In this document: positions 27,470 to 36,132 of the stretch, in pieces
Layout: each line of letters opens with the position of its first letter
How positions within the stretch are numbered: the stretch's first letter is position 1
Notes under the pieces: generated by a model
What the model saw: the letters and a program-made list of their open reading frames with translations, nothing else
What the model was told of the DNA's origin: nothing
Database searches by the model: none
Assembly: GCA_947498595.1 (NCBI GenBank)
Contig: CANMKX010000003.1
Coordinates: forward strand, 186,001 to 250,000
Origin: an uncultured Aquimarina sp.
GTDB taxonomy: Bacteria > Bacteroidota > Bacteroidia > Flavobacteriales > Flavobacteriaceae
DNA: 64,000 nucleotides
Reading direction: 5' to 3'
Made by a program: the position numbers and the translations under genes

Positions 27470-27479
27470 GATCTTTTTT

Positions 27480-29306
27480 TTAGTTAGATAATCCTATGCA
27501 GTACCAAGAAGTTCCATCATATATAAAACTAGCACTAGTATTTGCGTTTAAAACAATATCAACACCTCCACTTAACAATATTGGCTGTGTTGCCGTACCG
27601 CTGTTGTGTACAAAGTTAACGGTGTTACCCCTTGTCGTTATTGTTATCTTTTGTCCAACAGTACCTGAAGCAAATCCATCTATAATTTGTGCTCCTGAAG
27701 AATTAAAAATAACATAACTTTTTCCTGTTACATCGTAGTTGATTGTACTAGGTGTATCATCAGTAAAGTCAGTTATATTATAATTTACTGTTTTCAATGA
27801 AGTACTTCCATCAACAATTACATTTTGAAACTTTGCCGTTCCTGCAACTTCTAATTCTTGGCTAGGGATTTGAGTTCCTATCCCTACTTTTCCGTCATTT
27901 GTAATTGTTACTCGCGTTGCATTTTGCGTTTGTAATGCTATTTCTCCAATATTATTTCCGTTTGTATCTGCTGCTATTATAGTTGTTTCTGTGTTTGTTA
28001 CACCACCTGTTCCTGTTGCAATCCCAGTCAACCCTGAACCGTCTCCTATAAATGAATTTGCTTTTATATTTCCGTTTACTTCTAATCCTGTTGATGGAGT
28101 ACTAGTACCTATACCAACATTTCCGTTCTCACTTACATAAATAGAATTAGTAGGAGCTCCTGCTAGTACTTTAAAAGGAGTTGTACCTCCTGTTATATCT
28201 AATATTGCAAAATGAGAAGTCCCTCCATTTCTAGATTCGTTGGCTTCTAATTGCCAATCGTTTGCTGGAAATGTTCCTGTAGGATCATTAGTATCATCAA
28301 ATAATAATCTTGTATTATTTTCTTTTAAAATGATCGTATTAAACCCAAAGTTTTCACCATTAACGGCATCTGTTCCTACAGCTAAACTTTGTTGAATAAT
28401 AACGTCATTATCAATAGTTGCATCTCCAGATTCAACAGTCCACATACCACCATTATATGTTGTTGTACCTCCGTCTAAAGCTATAGTTGTGTTCGTTTCA
28501 TCTACATAGCGAAAAGCACCTGTACCAGAATTATCATAATATAATGTTCCTGGTGAAGTTGCTGCGGGTATACCATCAAATAAAATTCCTCCTCCAACAT
28601 GAAGTTTTGCTCCTCCAAAACTTGATGTTTCGTCTACACCAATCCCTACATTTCCAGAGTTGTAAAATATATCTGTTGTTACATCTGCTTTAGACCATAT
28701 TACAGTATCTCCTTCTAGAGCTGTTCCTGGAACAGTTCCAAATCCTGGAAAAGATACTTTTGCATTATTAGCTGTTATATCTATCCCCATTTGATCCAAA
28801 TTTGTATTCGTAGTTACAGTAATAAGATCAATCTTAGTGATTTGTTCTGCTGTAATTATTGTTGGTCTATTCAGTAATGTATTATAGTCTGCACTTTCTG
28901 CAAAATCAGAAGTCTTACTATGCATAGCATAAGGCACTGTTAGAATCTCACTAGTTCCTGTTATTGTATAATCTGTTCCTCCTGTAGGATCAACTTCTAT
29001 TTTCATAAAATAAGGTCCTGAAGACCAATCTATAGTAGTTAAATCTCCTGTTGTAGGAACCACATTTCCTATTTGCATTGTTATTAGTCCTACATTATTT
29101 GTTGTAGGTGTTTGTATTTCTTCATACATAGTAGTTCCTACATTTGAACCTTGCAAAATACTTACTTTTACACTTACTTGTGTATTTGCTATAACGGCAT
29201 CGTTTACATCTCTGATAATTGATTGATAACTCATTTTTTCTGTAGATTGAGTCCACCCAACTGTCACTGTAAAAACAGTGATTAAAAAAGTAATTATATT
29301 TTTCAT
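27480..29306 (-). CDS. Secreted tail-fibre-like surface protein (paralogue 1)
   Basis: This 608-residue protein has a signal peptide (LITVFTVTVGWTQ). An N-terminal module (MSYQSIIRDVNDAVIANTQV ... LTVPYAMHSKTSDFAESADY) matches that of the downstream paralogue. Fibre-type repeats follow (ISENGNVGIG-like VSENGNVGIGTSTPSTGLEV, ANSFIGDGSGLTGIATG). These GNVGIGT / GDGSGLTG repeats are known from phage tail-fibre-like and flavobacterial surface proteins. It starts 5 bp after the T9SS-sorted gene and ends 10 bp before the paralogue, so all three are surely cotranscribed. Confidence 0.8.
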   Translation of the reverse strand: MKNIITFLITVFTVTVGWTQSTEKMSYQSIIRDVNDAVIANTQVSVKVSILQGSNVGTTMYEEIQTPTTNNVGLITMQIGNVVPTTGDLTTIDWSSGPYFMKIEVDPTGGTDYTITGTSEILTVPYAMHSKTSDFAESADYNTLLNRPTIITAEQITKIDLITVTTNTNLDQMGIDITANNAKVSFPGFGTVPGTALEGDTVIWSKADVTTDIFYNSGNVGIGVDETSSFGGAKLHVGGGILFDGIPAATSPGTLYYDNSGTGAFRYVDETNTTIALDGGTTTYNGGMWTVESGDATIDNDVIIQQSLAVGTDAVNGENFGFNTIILKENNTRLLFDDTNDPTGTFPANDWQLEANESRNGGTSHFAILDITGGTTPFKVLAGAPTNSIYVSENGNVGIGTSTPSTGLEVNGNIKANSFIGDGSGLTGIATGTGGVTNTETTIIAADTNGNNIGEIALQTQNATRVTITNDGKVGIGTQIPSQELEVAGTAKFQNVIVDGSTSLKTVNYNITDFTDDTPSTINYDVTGKSYVIFNSSGAQIIDGFASGTVGQKITITTRGNTVNFVHNSGTATQPILLSGGVDIVLNANTSASFIYDGTSWYCIGLSN

Positions 29307-29311
29307 ACTGC

Positions 29312-29797
29312 TTATTTTTTTACAATTTTAAACGACTTTAAAGCTTTGTTTCCTTGATTAATTTTCAAGATATAGATTCCTGAAGATGTATTATTTAAGT
29401 TTATTGGTGTTTCAATTTTTGTTATCGCTCCTTCATTAATAGCTTTTCCTCGCATATCATATAATCGATATGTTAGGTTTTTAAGGTTTTTATTATCCAG
29501 TTTTACCATTACTCTATCTATTACTGGATTTGGATATGTTATCGCTGATATATCTAACGTTTCGAACTCAGTATCACTTAATATAAATATTTCTATACTT
29601 TGTTGTACTCCTTGAGATATAGTTCCCGTATTACCTGTAATCGGTATATACGATAGTTGGCCTATGGAATAACTAATAGTTCCTCCACTACCTGTTAGTT
29701 CTCCTCCAGTAATCACTGGGGTTTCTTGAGCTTTTGCTATTTTGACATTGAAGAGTATCAAAATAAACATCGCTGTTGACATTATTTTCAAATTCAT
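29312..29797 (-). CDS. Small T9SS-sorted secreted protein
   Basis: This 161-residue protein has a signal peptide (MFILILFNVKIAKAQ), a short middle with GGELTGSGGTISYSIGQLSY, and a C-terminal T9SS type A sorting domain (ITYPNPVIDRVMVKL, YDMRGKAINEGAI, SSGIYILKINQG, FKIVKK). The first gene of the three-gene operon, it would be carried to the cell surface by the type IX system. It may anchor or cap the two fibre-like proteins encoded just downstream. Confidence 0.85.
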   Translation of the reverse strand: MNLKIMSTAMFILILFNVKIAKAQETPVITGGELTGSGGTISYSIGQLSYIPITGNTGTISQGVQQSIEIFILSDTEFETLDISAITYPNPVIDRVMVKLDNKNLKNLTYRLYDMRGKAINEGAITKIETPINLNNTSSGIYILKINQGNKALKSFKIVKK

Positions 29798-29915
29798 ACT
29801 TAAGTTGTTTTTGGCAATTTAGTTAATAAGAAATCATTCTTCTTGAATTTCATTTTTATATTCATTATAAATTACAAAAACAATAATTAACTAAAAAACA
29901 ACATCTTAACACAAC

Positions 29916-29955
29916 AAAAAAGGTTTCATGAGTGATACTCATGAAACCTTTTTTT
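29916..29955 (-). terminator. Terminator after the FMN reductase gene
   Basis: A long near-perfect inverted repeat (arms of about 18 bp, 3-nt loop) has A6 and T6+ tracts. It lies between the oxidoreductase gene and the adhesin operon. Confidence 0.88.
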
Positions 29956-29977
29956 TATAAACAACTTCTTTTTATTT

Positions 29978-30514
29978 TTAAATTACTGCTTCGAATTTGT
30001 GTACTAACTCTAGTAATTCTCTCTGTTTCTCTTTGTTTTTAAGTCCTTCTTTTGACTCAAAATTTTCGTAAAAAGAACCTAAGGAATATTTTCCTATGAT
30101 ATTTTTATTTGAATAGCTGTAAAAGTCATAAGCAAAATTTAACACTGAATTGGCTCCTCTTTCTCCTGGAGATGTAGAAAGTAATAACATTGGTTTTTGC
30201 TCCCAGACATCCATATTTATTCTGGAAACCCAATCATAAATATTTTTATATCCAGATGTGAAAATCCCGTTATGTTCTGCGAAAGAAATTATAAATCCAT
30301 TTGCTTTTTTTAGTTTGTCTTTAAACTCAATAGCCAATTGCGGGATCCCATGTTTTTCTTCTTTTTCTGCACTATAAATAGGCATTTCATAATCATTTAA
30401 ATCCAATACCTCAACTACAACATTTTCTAATTGATTTGCTGCGTATATAGCAAATTGTTTATTAATTGATTTCTCACTTGTACTTGCTCCAAATACTATT
30501 ATTCGCTTTTCCAT
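29978..30514 (-). CDS. NADPH-dependent FMN reductase / flavodoxin-like oxidoreductase
   Basis: This 178-residue flavodoxin-fold protein has the phosphate loop FGASTSEKSINKQFA, the segment FIISFAEHNGIFTSGYKNIYDWVSRI, and LLLSTSPGERGA. It transfers electrons from NAD(P)H to FMN or small substrates. A start nine codons upstream is open, but the ATG at 30514 shares its first base with the DoxX stop (TAATG), which is typical of translational coupling. Confidence 0.88.
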   Translation of the reverse strand: MEKRIIVFGASTSEKSINKQFAIYAANQLENVVVEVLDLNDYEMPIYSAEKEEKHGIPQLAIEFKDKLKKANGFIISFAEHNGIFTSGYKNIYDWVSRINMDVWEQKPMLLLSTSPGERGANSVLNFAYDFYSYSNKNIIGKYSLGSFYENFESKEGLKNKEKQRELLELVHKFEAVI

Positions 30515-30894
30515 TATAATATAGTCGTTATTAAGGTCCATTTTGAATATAATATAAAGCTTAGCATCCCTATAAAAAGAATACTTGGTATCATTTCTTT
30601 ATACTCTTTTCTAACGCCATGAAGTCCAGCTGCTCCAATCATTAAGCTTATTAATAGTATAGTTGACAACACAAGGATTAAAGGGCTATTATCAGCAAAA
30701 ATCGGAATAATCATCCCTAAGGCTCCTATAATTTCTAAAGCTCCGATTCCTCTTATATAAACCAAAGCTACTCTATCTACCCAACCTCCAATTTTTTCTT
30801 TTAACACCTCTTTAGATTGGCTTATTTTCATGAATCCAGCCATCAAAAATGCGAGTCCTAAAATCCCTTGAAAAATCCATATTACAACATTCAT
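30514..30894 (-). CDS. DoxX family membrane protein
   Basis: This 126-residue protein has four hydrophobic helices (WIFQGILGLAFLMAGFMKI, IRGIGALEIIGALGMIIPIF, LILVLSTILLISLMIGAAGL, ILFIGMLSFILYSKWTLI). The pattern LAFLMAGFMKIS is typical of DoxX/DoxD-like proteins, which are linked to quinone or thiol redox reactions. It is translationally coupled to the FMN reductase. The Crp-like gene is next to it on the same strand and may regulate the pair. Confidence 0.87.
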   Translation of the reverse strand: MNVVIWIFQGILGLAFLMAGFMKISQSKEVLKEKIGGWVDRVALVYIRGIGALEIIGALGMIIPIFADNSPLILVLSTILLISLMIGAAGLHGVRKEYKEMIPSILFIGMLSFILYSKWTLITTIL

Positions 30895-30984
30895 ATTTAT
30901 CTTGTTTTATATTGATAATGCAAATGTCTATAGATACATTCGTAAAAAAATTATCCTAGGATAAGAAATGAGATTTCATATATT

Positions 30985-31533
30985 TTAATTCTTTAATTGT
31001 TTTGATCTTATTTTGCTTAATGTTTCTTGTGTTATTCCTAAATAGGAAGCTATCATTTTTTTAGGGACACGATGTATCAATTGTGGATATGTTTCTATAA
31101 AATGATTGTATCGATCTATAGCTGAGGAGCTCATTAACATAATTACTCGTTTTTGAAGCGTTGCTACTCTGTTTAACAATTTTGTTAATTCAATATTTAA
31201 ACTTTTTGAATTAGATTGCATTTCCTGAAAAGCTTTTCTGTCTATTATGACTACTTCGCTATCTTCAAGAGTCTCTATAAAGAGTGTTCCTGGAGTATTA
31301 TATATTGAAGATTCTATGTCAGAAATCATCCAATCTTCTGGTGCAAATAAAAAAGTATATTCTTTTCCTTTTTCATCTATAAAATAACTCCTCAACAAGC
31401 CCTTTTTAACATAATATCCTTTAGTTATTATATCTCCTGGTCTCTGAATAATAGTTTTTTTAGCTATTACTTTGTTGATTACAACCTTTCTTAAATTTTC
31501 ATTTAATGTTATTAACTCCTCAAGACTTTTCAT
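30985..31533 (-). CDS. Crp/Fnr family transcriptional regulator
   Basis: This 182-residue protein has a cyclic-nucleotide-binding-like beta barrel (IIQRPGDIITKGYYVKKGLLRSYF) and a C-terminal helix-turn-helix (PKKMIASYLGITQETLSKIR). The Arg and Glu that hold cAMP in CRP are not evident, as in many Bacteroidota members that bind other or no ligands. It follows the GyrI-like gene by 14 bp and precedes the DoxX/FMN-reductase pair. Confidence 0.88.
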   Translation of the reverse strand: MKSLEELITLNENLRKVVINKVIAKKTIIQRPGDIITKGYYVKKGLLRSYFIDEKGKEYTFLFAPEDWMISDIESSIYNTPGTLFIETLEDSEVVIIDRKAFQEMQSNSKSLNIELTKLLNRVATLQKRVIMLMSSSAIDRYNHFIETYPQLIHRVPKKMIASYLGITQETLSKIRSKQLKN

Positions 31534-31547
31534 TTCGCAATTGATTT

Positions 31548-32006
31548 TTATCTAACGGCTACTAATATTTCGGCTTCACCATTAGTTGGATCTGTAGCTT
31601 TTTCACCATAAATTTCTATATCTGTTGTATAAGCTCTTTTTAAATCCAGATTCCAGATATCAAGCCATGTTTTATATACAGCATCTTTTGTTAAATCTCC
31701 TGTTGCTATAAATGGGGAATATTCTGCTGCTTCAACCATTTTAACCGTTAAATCTTCATGAATATTATCTAGATCATTTATTTTATATCCTATAAGCATC
31801 GTATATGGTTTTGTATGATCTCCTTCATAATCAGTATAGATTGCATATATTGTATCGTCTACTCTATTTGGAACCTTGTTACGAATATTTTCTTCCATAA
31901 ATCTATTCCATAACATTGGAATATCTTTTGTTGCTTTTCCTTCATTGTTTGATGTTCTTACTTCAATTCCTACGATTGTAAATGCTGGTTTTTTTGTGTT
32001 TTTCAT
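31548..32006 (-). CDS. GyrI-like effector-binding domain protein
   Basis: This stand-alone GyrI/AraC-type effector-binding domain has 152 residues: FTIVGIEVRTSNNEGKATKD, IPMLWNRFMEENI, YAIYTDYEGDHTKPYTMLIG, then YKTWLDIWNLDLKRAYTTDI. These proteins bind or hydrolyse small hydrophobic molecules. It lies 28 bp after the YafY/WYL regulator gene and probably forms an operon with it and the Crp-like regulator. Confidence 0.85.
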   Translation of the reverse strand: MKNTKKPAFTIVGIEVRTSNNEGKATKDIPMLWNRFMEENIRNKVPNRVDDTIYAIYTDYEGDHTKPYTMLIGYKINDLDNIHEDLTVKMVEAAEYSPFIATGDLTKDAVYKTWLDIWNLDLKRAYTTDIEIYGEKATDPTNGEAEILVAVR

Positions 32007-32034
32007 TTTATTATTTTTAGATACACAAAAATAT

Positions 32035-32769
32035 TTAAGAGTCGTGACAAGGGGGTGTCAGGGGTGCTTGATATTTTTCATAACATTTATTAAAATATTC
32101 TTTAAGCGTCATCTCATGTGATTCAAAATATAAATTTGTCTTTTGAATTTTCTGAATATGATCTATCCTAAAAGATCTGAATTCGTTTCGTAAACGACAA
32201 AAGGCTATCAAAAGCCAATTTTCTTGCGTACTATATAGTGCAAAGGGTTCTACCGTTCTTTCTGTAAATTTTTGCTGAAGAGAATAATATTCAATTTTAA
32301 TCACTTCAAAATTGACTATAGACGATTGTATTTGCATTAAATATGTGCTCGTTTTCTCTTCTTCAAAGTTATTTCTAAAGTATATTCGTTCTTTTAATAA
32401 ATCTATTTTATCCTTTTGATTATTCTTTAATATAGCTTTTATTTTTTGAATAGCTGTTTCGTAATTATCTACAAATGAAGCATCTTTATTTTTTATAATT
32501 AATTGCTGTGCTGTTATTAATGCATTGGCTTCTTCTTCTGTAAACATTACTGGTGGTAATCGATAGCCTTCCATTAATGAATACCCTTTCCCTTCTTCGA
32601 CAATAATTGGCACACCAGACTTCTCTAAAGTTCTAATATCTCTATAAATCGTGCGTATACTTACTTCGTATTTTTCAGCAAGCATTTTTGCCGTCACTAT
32701 TTTATGTGATTGTAATTGAGTAACAATGGCTGTTAATCTAGATATTCTAGGTTTTTCGTATACCTCCAT
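32035..32769 (-). CDS. YafY-family HTH-11/WYL transcriptional regulator
   Basis: This 244-residue protein has an N-terminal HTH_11 domain (SRLTAIVTQLQSHKIVTAKM, VSIRTIYRDIRTLEKSGVPI) and a C-terminal WYL domain (VIKIEYYSLQQKFTERTVEP, NWLLIAFCRLRNEFRSFRID). WYL domains sense ligands such as nucleic-acid fragments in some systems. It starts a small operon with the GyrI-like gene. Confidence 0.92.
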   Translation of the reverse strand: MEVYEKPRISRLTAIVTQLQSHKIVTAKMLAEKYEVSIRTIYRDIRTLEKSGVPIIVEEGKGYSLMEGYRLPPVMFTEEEANALITAQQLIIKNKDASFVDNYETAIQKIKAILKNNQKDKIDLLKERIYFRNNFEEEKTSTYLMQIQSSIVNFEVIKIEYYSLQQKFTERTVEPFALYSTQENWLLIAFCRLRNEFRSFRIDHIQKIQKTNLYFESHEMTLKEYFNKCYEKYQAPLTPPCHDS

Positions 32770-32937
32770 AATACTAGTTATAAATTTTAATCAAAAAATA
32801 ATCTTCTTTATTAATGATCCTAAATGAATATTACACCAATTGATTAGACTTAATTATCATCATATTCTTTATTTCATCTAAAAAAATACACATTAAATTT
32901 ACAATCAATTATTTCGAATTTCATTTTGATATAAAAC

Positions 32938-32967
32938 AAAAATACACCCTTTTATGGATGTATTTTT
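32938..32967 (-). terminator. Terminator at the end of the putative RiPP operon
   Basis: A 12-bp inverted repeat (32938-32949 and 32956-32967, one mismatch) has A5/T5 ends. It lies about 35 bp after the stop of the CarboxypepD_reg-like gene. No clear terminator occurs between that gene and the acyltransferase, so the operon probably runs to here. Confidence 0.7.
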
Positions 32968-33000
32968 ATTTAATATTTTTACGATACTTTTAAAATTCAT

Positions 33001-33843
33001 TCAGTTTTCGAATTTCAATTTCATTGCTGATGAAATATTTTTATATTTTTTCCATTGACTTTGGCTTCCAAATTTATAATAATGTGTTGCAAATAATGAC
33101 GGAATTGTAATGGGTAGAGACAATCTAGATCTTTTATCCCCTGTATAATCTATCCATTCTACAGCTATAATAACATCATTATTTGTTATTATATCGTATA
33201 CTGTTAGGTCAACATCTATCCATCCTTTTTGGTGCTTTGCTATATTGACAATAATGTTTTCTTTATTGATTTTATGCGCTGGTTTATTTTTTTTAACAGC
33301 ATATATATTGATTCTACATTTTATGCTTTCAAAAGTATTTTTATTAATATAAAAACTGAATTCCTCTAAAAAATTAGAAGTTCGTTTTTTTAACTTAAAC
33401 CTCTTTCCTATCTCTGCTCCTAAATTTTGATTTTTTTTATTTGTAAGAGAAAAATTAACCGATCTCGATGTTTCTGTTTTAGTACTTCCTACTTCATGCT
33501 TTTTTGTTTTTTTAGGTAAAACCAAAACCTCATCTAATTCTTCTATTTTTTCTAATAACTGGATTGTTATTATCTCTTTTTTTTCTAGTGCATCAATTGA
33601 AATTATTTTAGATTCAAACCCTAAGCATGAAACTTTAAGCGTACTTTTATTATCTAATGGATCAATATATAATGTAAATTCTCCTTTTGTATTAGTAACT
33701 GTTCCTACCGCTTTATCAACTATCCCAATATTTACATAAGGTACTGGAATTTCTTTCTCATTAACAATAATACCTTTTAAAGTTATTTCTTGAGAAATCG
33801 ATTTTGTGGTAATCAACATTAGTAAGACTAAAAGTACTCTCAT
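33001..33843 (-). CDS. CarboxypepD_reg-like secreted protein, possible last gene of the RiPP operon
   Basis: This 280-residue protein has a signal peptide (VLLVLLMLITTKSISQ) and a CarboxypepD_reg-like domain (KGIIVNEKEIPVPYVNIGIV, TNTKGEFTLYI, SCLGFESKIISI; about residues 22-105). A second beta-rich half of unknown type follows (KRFKLKKRTSNFLEEFSFYI). Such proteins of Bacteroidota sit at or near the outer membrane. It is 57 bp after the acyltransferase and before the operon terminator. It may take part in surface display or immunity for the peptide, but this is only position-based. Confidence 0.7.
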   Translation of the reverse strand: MRVLLVLLMLITTKSISQEITLKGIIVNEKEIPVPYVNIGIVDKAVGTVTNTKGEFTLYIDPLDNKSTLKVSCLGFESKIISIDALEKKEIITIQLLEKIEELDEVLVLPKKTKKHEVGSTKTETSRSVNFSLTNKKNQNLGAEIGKRFKLKKRTSNFLEEFSFYINKNTFESIKCRINIYAVKKNKPAHKINKENIIVNIAKHQKGWIDVDLTVYDIITNNDVIIAVEWIDYTGDKRSRLSLPITIPSLFATHYYKFGSQSQWKKYKNISSAMKLKFEN

Positions 33844-33899
33844 TGTATTCTTTTTTGGGGATTATAATTGTCAAACACATTCAAATAACAGTCCAGTTT

Positions 33900-34946
33900 C
33901 TAGTGTATTACTTCTTTTTCTATTTTCTTATGTATTTTATCACTAACTACATAACTCAAATAAGTATTCTTATCTAAAAAATAACAGTCTTTTACTATTT
34001 TAAATGGAACTATATTTTCATAATTAGCTTGTACATGTTCTTTTACATTTTTATCTGTAATTTCATAGTCACATTTATCTGCATATTTATGAGGATTTAT
34101 CCATTTATGCATATAAATCCATCCTTCCCATTGTGATGGGTATTTTTTTAGGTATGTTACAAAATTACTATAAATCGCTCCCATAGTTCTTTCTACAAAA
34201 TCTTGTTTTGATTCATCTTCCTTTTGTAATTCTAAACTATCAAAAAAATGTAAATTGACATCATGTTCTTCTGTTTTATATGACAAAACTGGTGTGATTT
34301 TAGCTTTCAATAACAATGAAAGATAACTTACACCTACTCTACAGAAAATACTATCATTTAAGAAAGGGATTTCTAATAAATTCTCATTATCAGTTCCTTT
34401 ATTCCCTCCTGTGTTTCCATCTAAATAAATAATCAAATTGCTATTTCCTTTTATAGCTTTCATTATTTTCCTGAATGAGTCCGGTTTTTCTGCATTGATA
34501 ACATTAAATGTACTCCCGTTATTATAATATTCGTTAACCTTAGTATGCGTATCTATAAAATCTTGCCCTTGTTTTAAAAAGGCTTGTTCGTCTACTAATA
34601 ACGTAATGTCAGTACCTAATTTTGTTAAATAAGAATTAAGCATTCTATAAGATCCCAAATGATAGGTAGCAAATATTTGAGATTGTAATGGTTTCTCTAG
34701 ATTTACAGATGCTGGTTCTCTAATAATATTTACAGCATCTATTGCACTAAAATCTCCTTGTTGAAGTTTTGTAAAACTCTGGTAATAAACGATATTCTTA
34801 TAATATTCTTTAACTGTTGGAATATTTATATCATGATCGTAAAAATTGAAGAGATTAGCATAGGTAAAAGCAAAATGTTTACTATGTCTATCTATATATT
34901 CTTTTGTTGGGTTAAATATGTTATTTCTTAATTCTTCAAGATTCAT
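33900..34946 (-). CDS. LpxL/HtrB-like (LPLAT) acyltransferase in a RiPP operon
   Basis: This 348-residue protein follows the plan of LpxL/HtrB lauroyltransferases: ATYHLGSYRMLNSYL at residues 93-107, NLIIYLDGNTGGNKG at 170-184, and IPFLNDSIFCRVGVSYLSLL, with KAKITPVLSY after it. In the HX4(D/E) motif His96 is present, but the acidic residue is Arg101. There is no N-terminal membrane anchor. Lipid A synthesis genes are absent here. It overlaps the arginase-like gene by 11 bp, so I infer a tailoring acyltransferase that attaches a fatty acid to the processed peptide. A degenerate or non-acylating role is possible. Confidence 0.72.
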   Translation of the reverse strand: MNLEELRNNIFNPTKEYIDRHSKHFAFTYANLFNFYDHDINIPTVKEYYKNIVYYQSFTKLQQGDFSAIDAVNIIREPASVNLEKPLQSQIFATYHLGSYRMLNSYLTKLGTDITLLVDEQAFLKQGQDFIDTHTKVNEYYNNGSTFNVINAEKPDSFRKIMKAIKGNSNLIIYLDGNTGGNKGTDNENLLEIPFLNDSIFCRVGVSYLSLLLKAKITPVLSYKTEEHDVNLHFFDSLELQKEDESKQDFVERTMGAIYSNFVTYLKKYPSQWEGWIYMHKWINPHKYADKCDYEITDKNVKEHVQANYENIVPFKIVKDCYFLDKNTYLSYVVSDKIHKKIEKEVIH

Positions 34947-36132
34947 CGTTTGTGGTTTTTACATACGTTAAAAGCTTTATTAACAATTGAATTGCCAGAC
35001 TTTGTGTTATCTCTCCAACATCTTTTTTAGGGTTTACTTCTACTAAATCAAATCCTATAATATTGATACCTTTTAACAGATAATCAAATAAATTATATAA
35101 TTCTTGTAGTAATAATCCGTTAGGTTCTGGAGTAGCAGTTCCGGGCGCAATAGATGGATCCAAGACATCTATATCAAAGGTGATATAGTATTTTTTTGTT
35201 GGATCTAGCTTTTTTATATTTTCTAAATTATTCTTTATATGCGATGCGTATGTTATTTCTAACTTCTCATTTTTAGCAGTACGTAAATTACTTAATCCTC
35301 TTATTCCATATTGATGATATCTTTCAAGGTTTTGTAATTGCAATGCTTTTTTCACAAAATTACCATGATGATATCCTTCATTTAAACGTAAAATCGCATC
35401 ATATTCTGAGGTATAAACATCTGTATGTGCATCAAAATGTAAAACACTAAATGGAGTTGAAAGTTGCTCATTTATTCCTTTTAGAATAGAGTATGTAACA
35501 GAATGATCTCCTCCTATAAAAAATGGTAATTGTTGTTCTTTTATTATTTTCTTAGAAAAAAACGTAATCTTATCATAAATATCTGGAATTGTTTCATGTT
35601 TATGAATAAAGATATCTCCTCCATCAGACAATTCGTTATTTCTAAATAATAAATTCAGTTTTTCAATATCATCTTCTTTTGTAATACCAATTGCATTAAA
35701 ATTACTTCCTTTAAAATTGATATTATTTTTCTTTGATATATTCCTTAATGCATTCGGGAATGTTTTTGTTTCATCAGATGTATAATTACCACCTCCAAAT
35801 GGAACTCCCATGAATACTATTTTTGCTTCTTTCTTATAATCTAGGAGATTAAATAATGTGTGATTGTATTCTACTGTCTTATATGCACTTTCTTTCATTC
35901 CACTTTTTTCAATCAAAATTTTCTTATTGATCAAAAAATCAGCATTATCAGTATTGATACTCTCGTGTAAATCAGTTATACTTAATTCTTTATTCCTACT
36001 TTCAATTAAAAAGTTTGAGATATATGGATCTGTGATCATAAATTTCTTTCCAGAAATTATATCTACAAGATTTATCTTTTCTTGATATTTTTTAATGGTA
36101 AAAAAAGGAGAGAGGATATAGGTATCGTTCAT
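34936..36132 (-). CDS. Arginase-family enzyme with RRE-like N-terminus, candidate peptide arginase
   Basis: This 398-residue protein is about 90 residues longer than usual arginases. Residues 95-390 are a complete ureohydrolase domain with all metal ligands: His210 (IGGDHSVTY), Asp234/His236/Asp238 (FDAHTDVY), Asp320 and Asp322 (FDIDVLDPS). GYHHGNF is at 253-258. Residues 1-80 (SGKKFMITDPYISNFLIE, then DFLINKKILIE) look like a PqqD-type peptide-binding wing. The landornamide enzyme OspR is a known peptide arginase that turns Arg into ornithine. The precursor's core holds one Arg, so the same reaction is proposed here. Agmatinase or formimidoylglutamase are alternatives, but the extra domain and operon argue against them. 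Confidence 0.82.
   Translation of the reverse strand: MNDTYILSPFFTIKKYQEKINLVDIISGKKFMITDPYISNFLIESRNKELSITDLHESINTDNADFLINKKILIEKSGMKESAYKTVEYNHTLFNLLDYKKEAKIVFMGVPFGGGNYTSDETKTFPNALRNISKKNNINFKGSNFNAIGITKEDDIEKLNLLFRNNELSDGGDIFIHKHETIPDIYDKITFFSKKIIKEQQLPFFIGGDHSVTYSILKGINEQLSTPFSVLHFDAHTDVYTSEYDAILRLNEGYHHGNFVKKALQLQNLERYHQYGIRGLSNLRTAKNEKLEITYASHIKNNLENIKKLDPTKKYYITFDIDVLDPSIAPGTATPEPNGLLLQELYNLFDYLLKGINIIGFDLVEVNPKKDVGEITQSLAIQLLIKLLTYVKTTNDES

Noticed and set aside
30514..30541. Upstream start of the FMN reductase adding nine codons
   Set aside because: The ATG at 30514 is coupled to the DoxX stop (TAATG) and starts directly at the flavodoxin fold.
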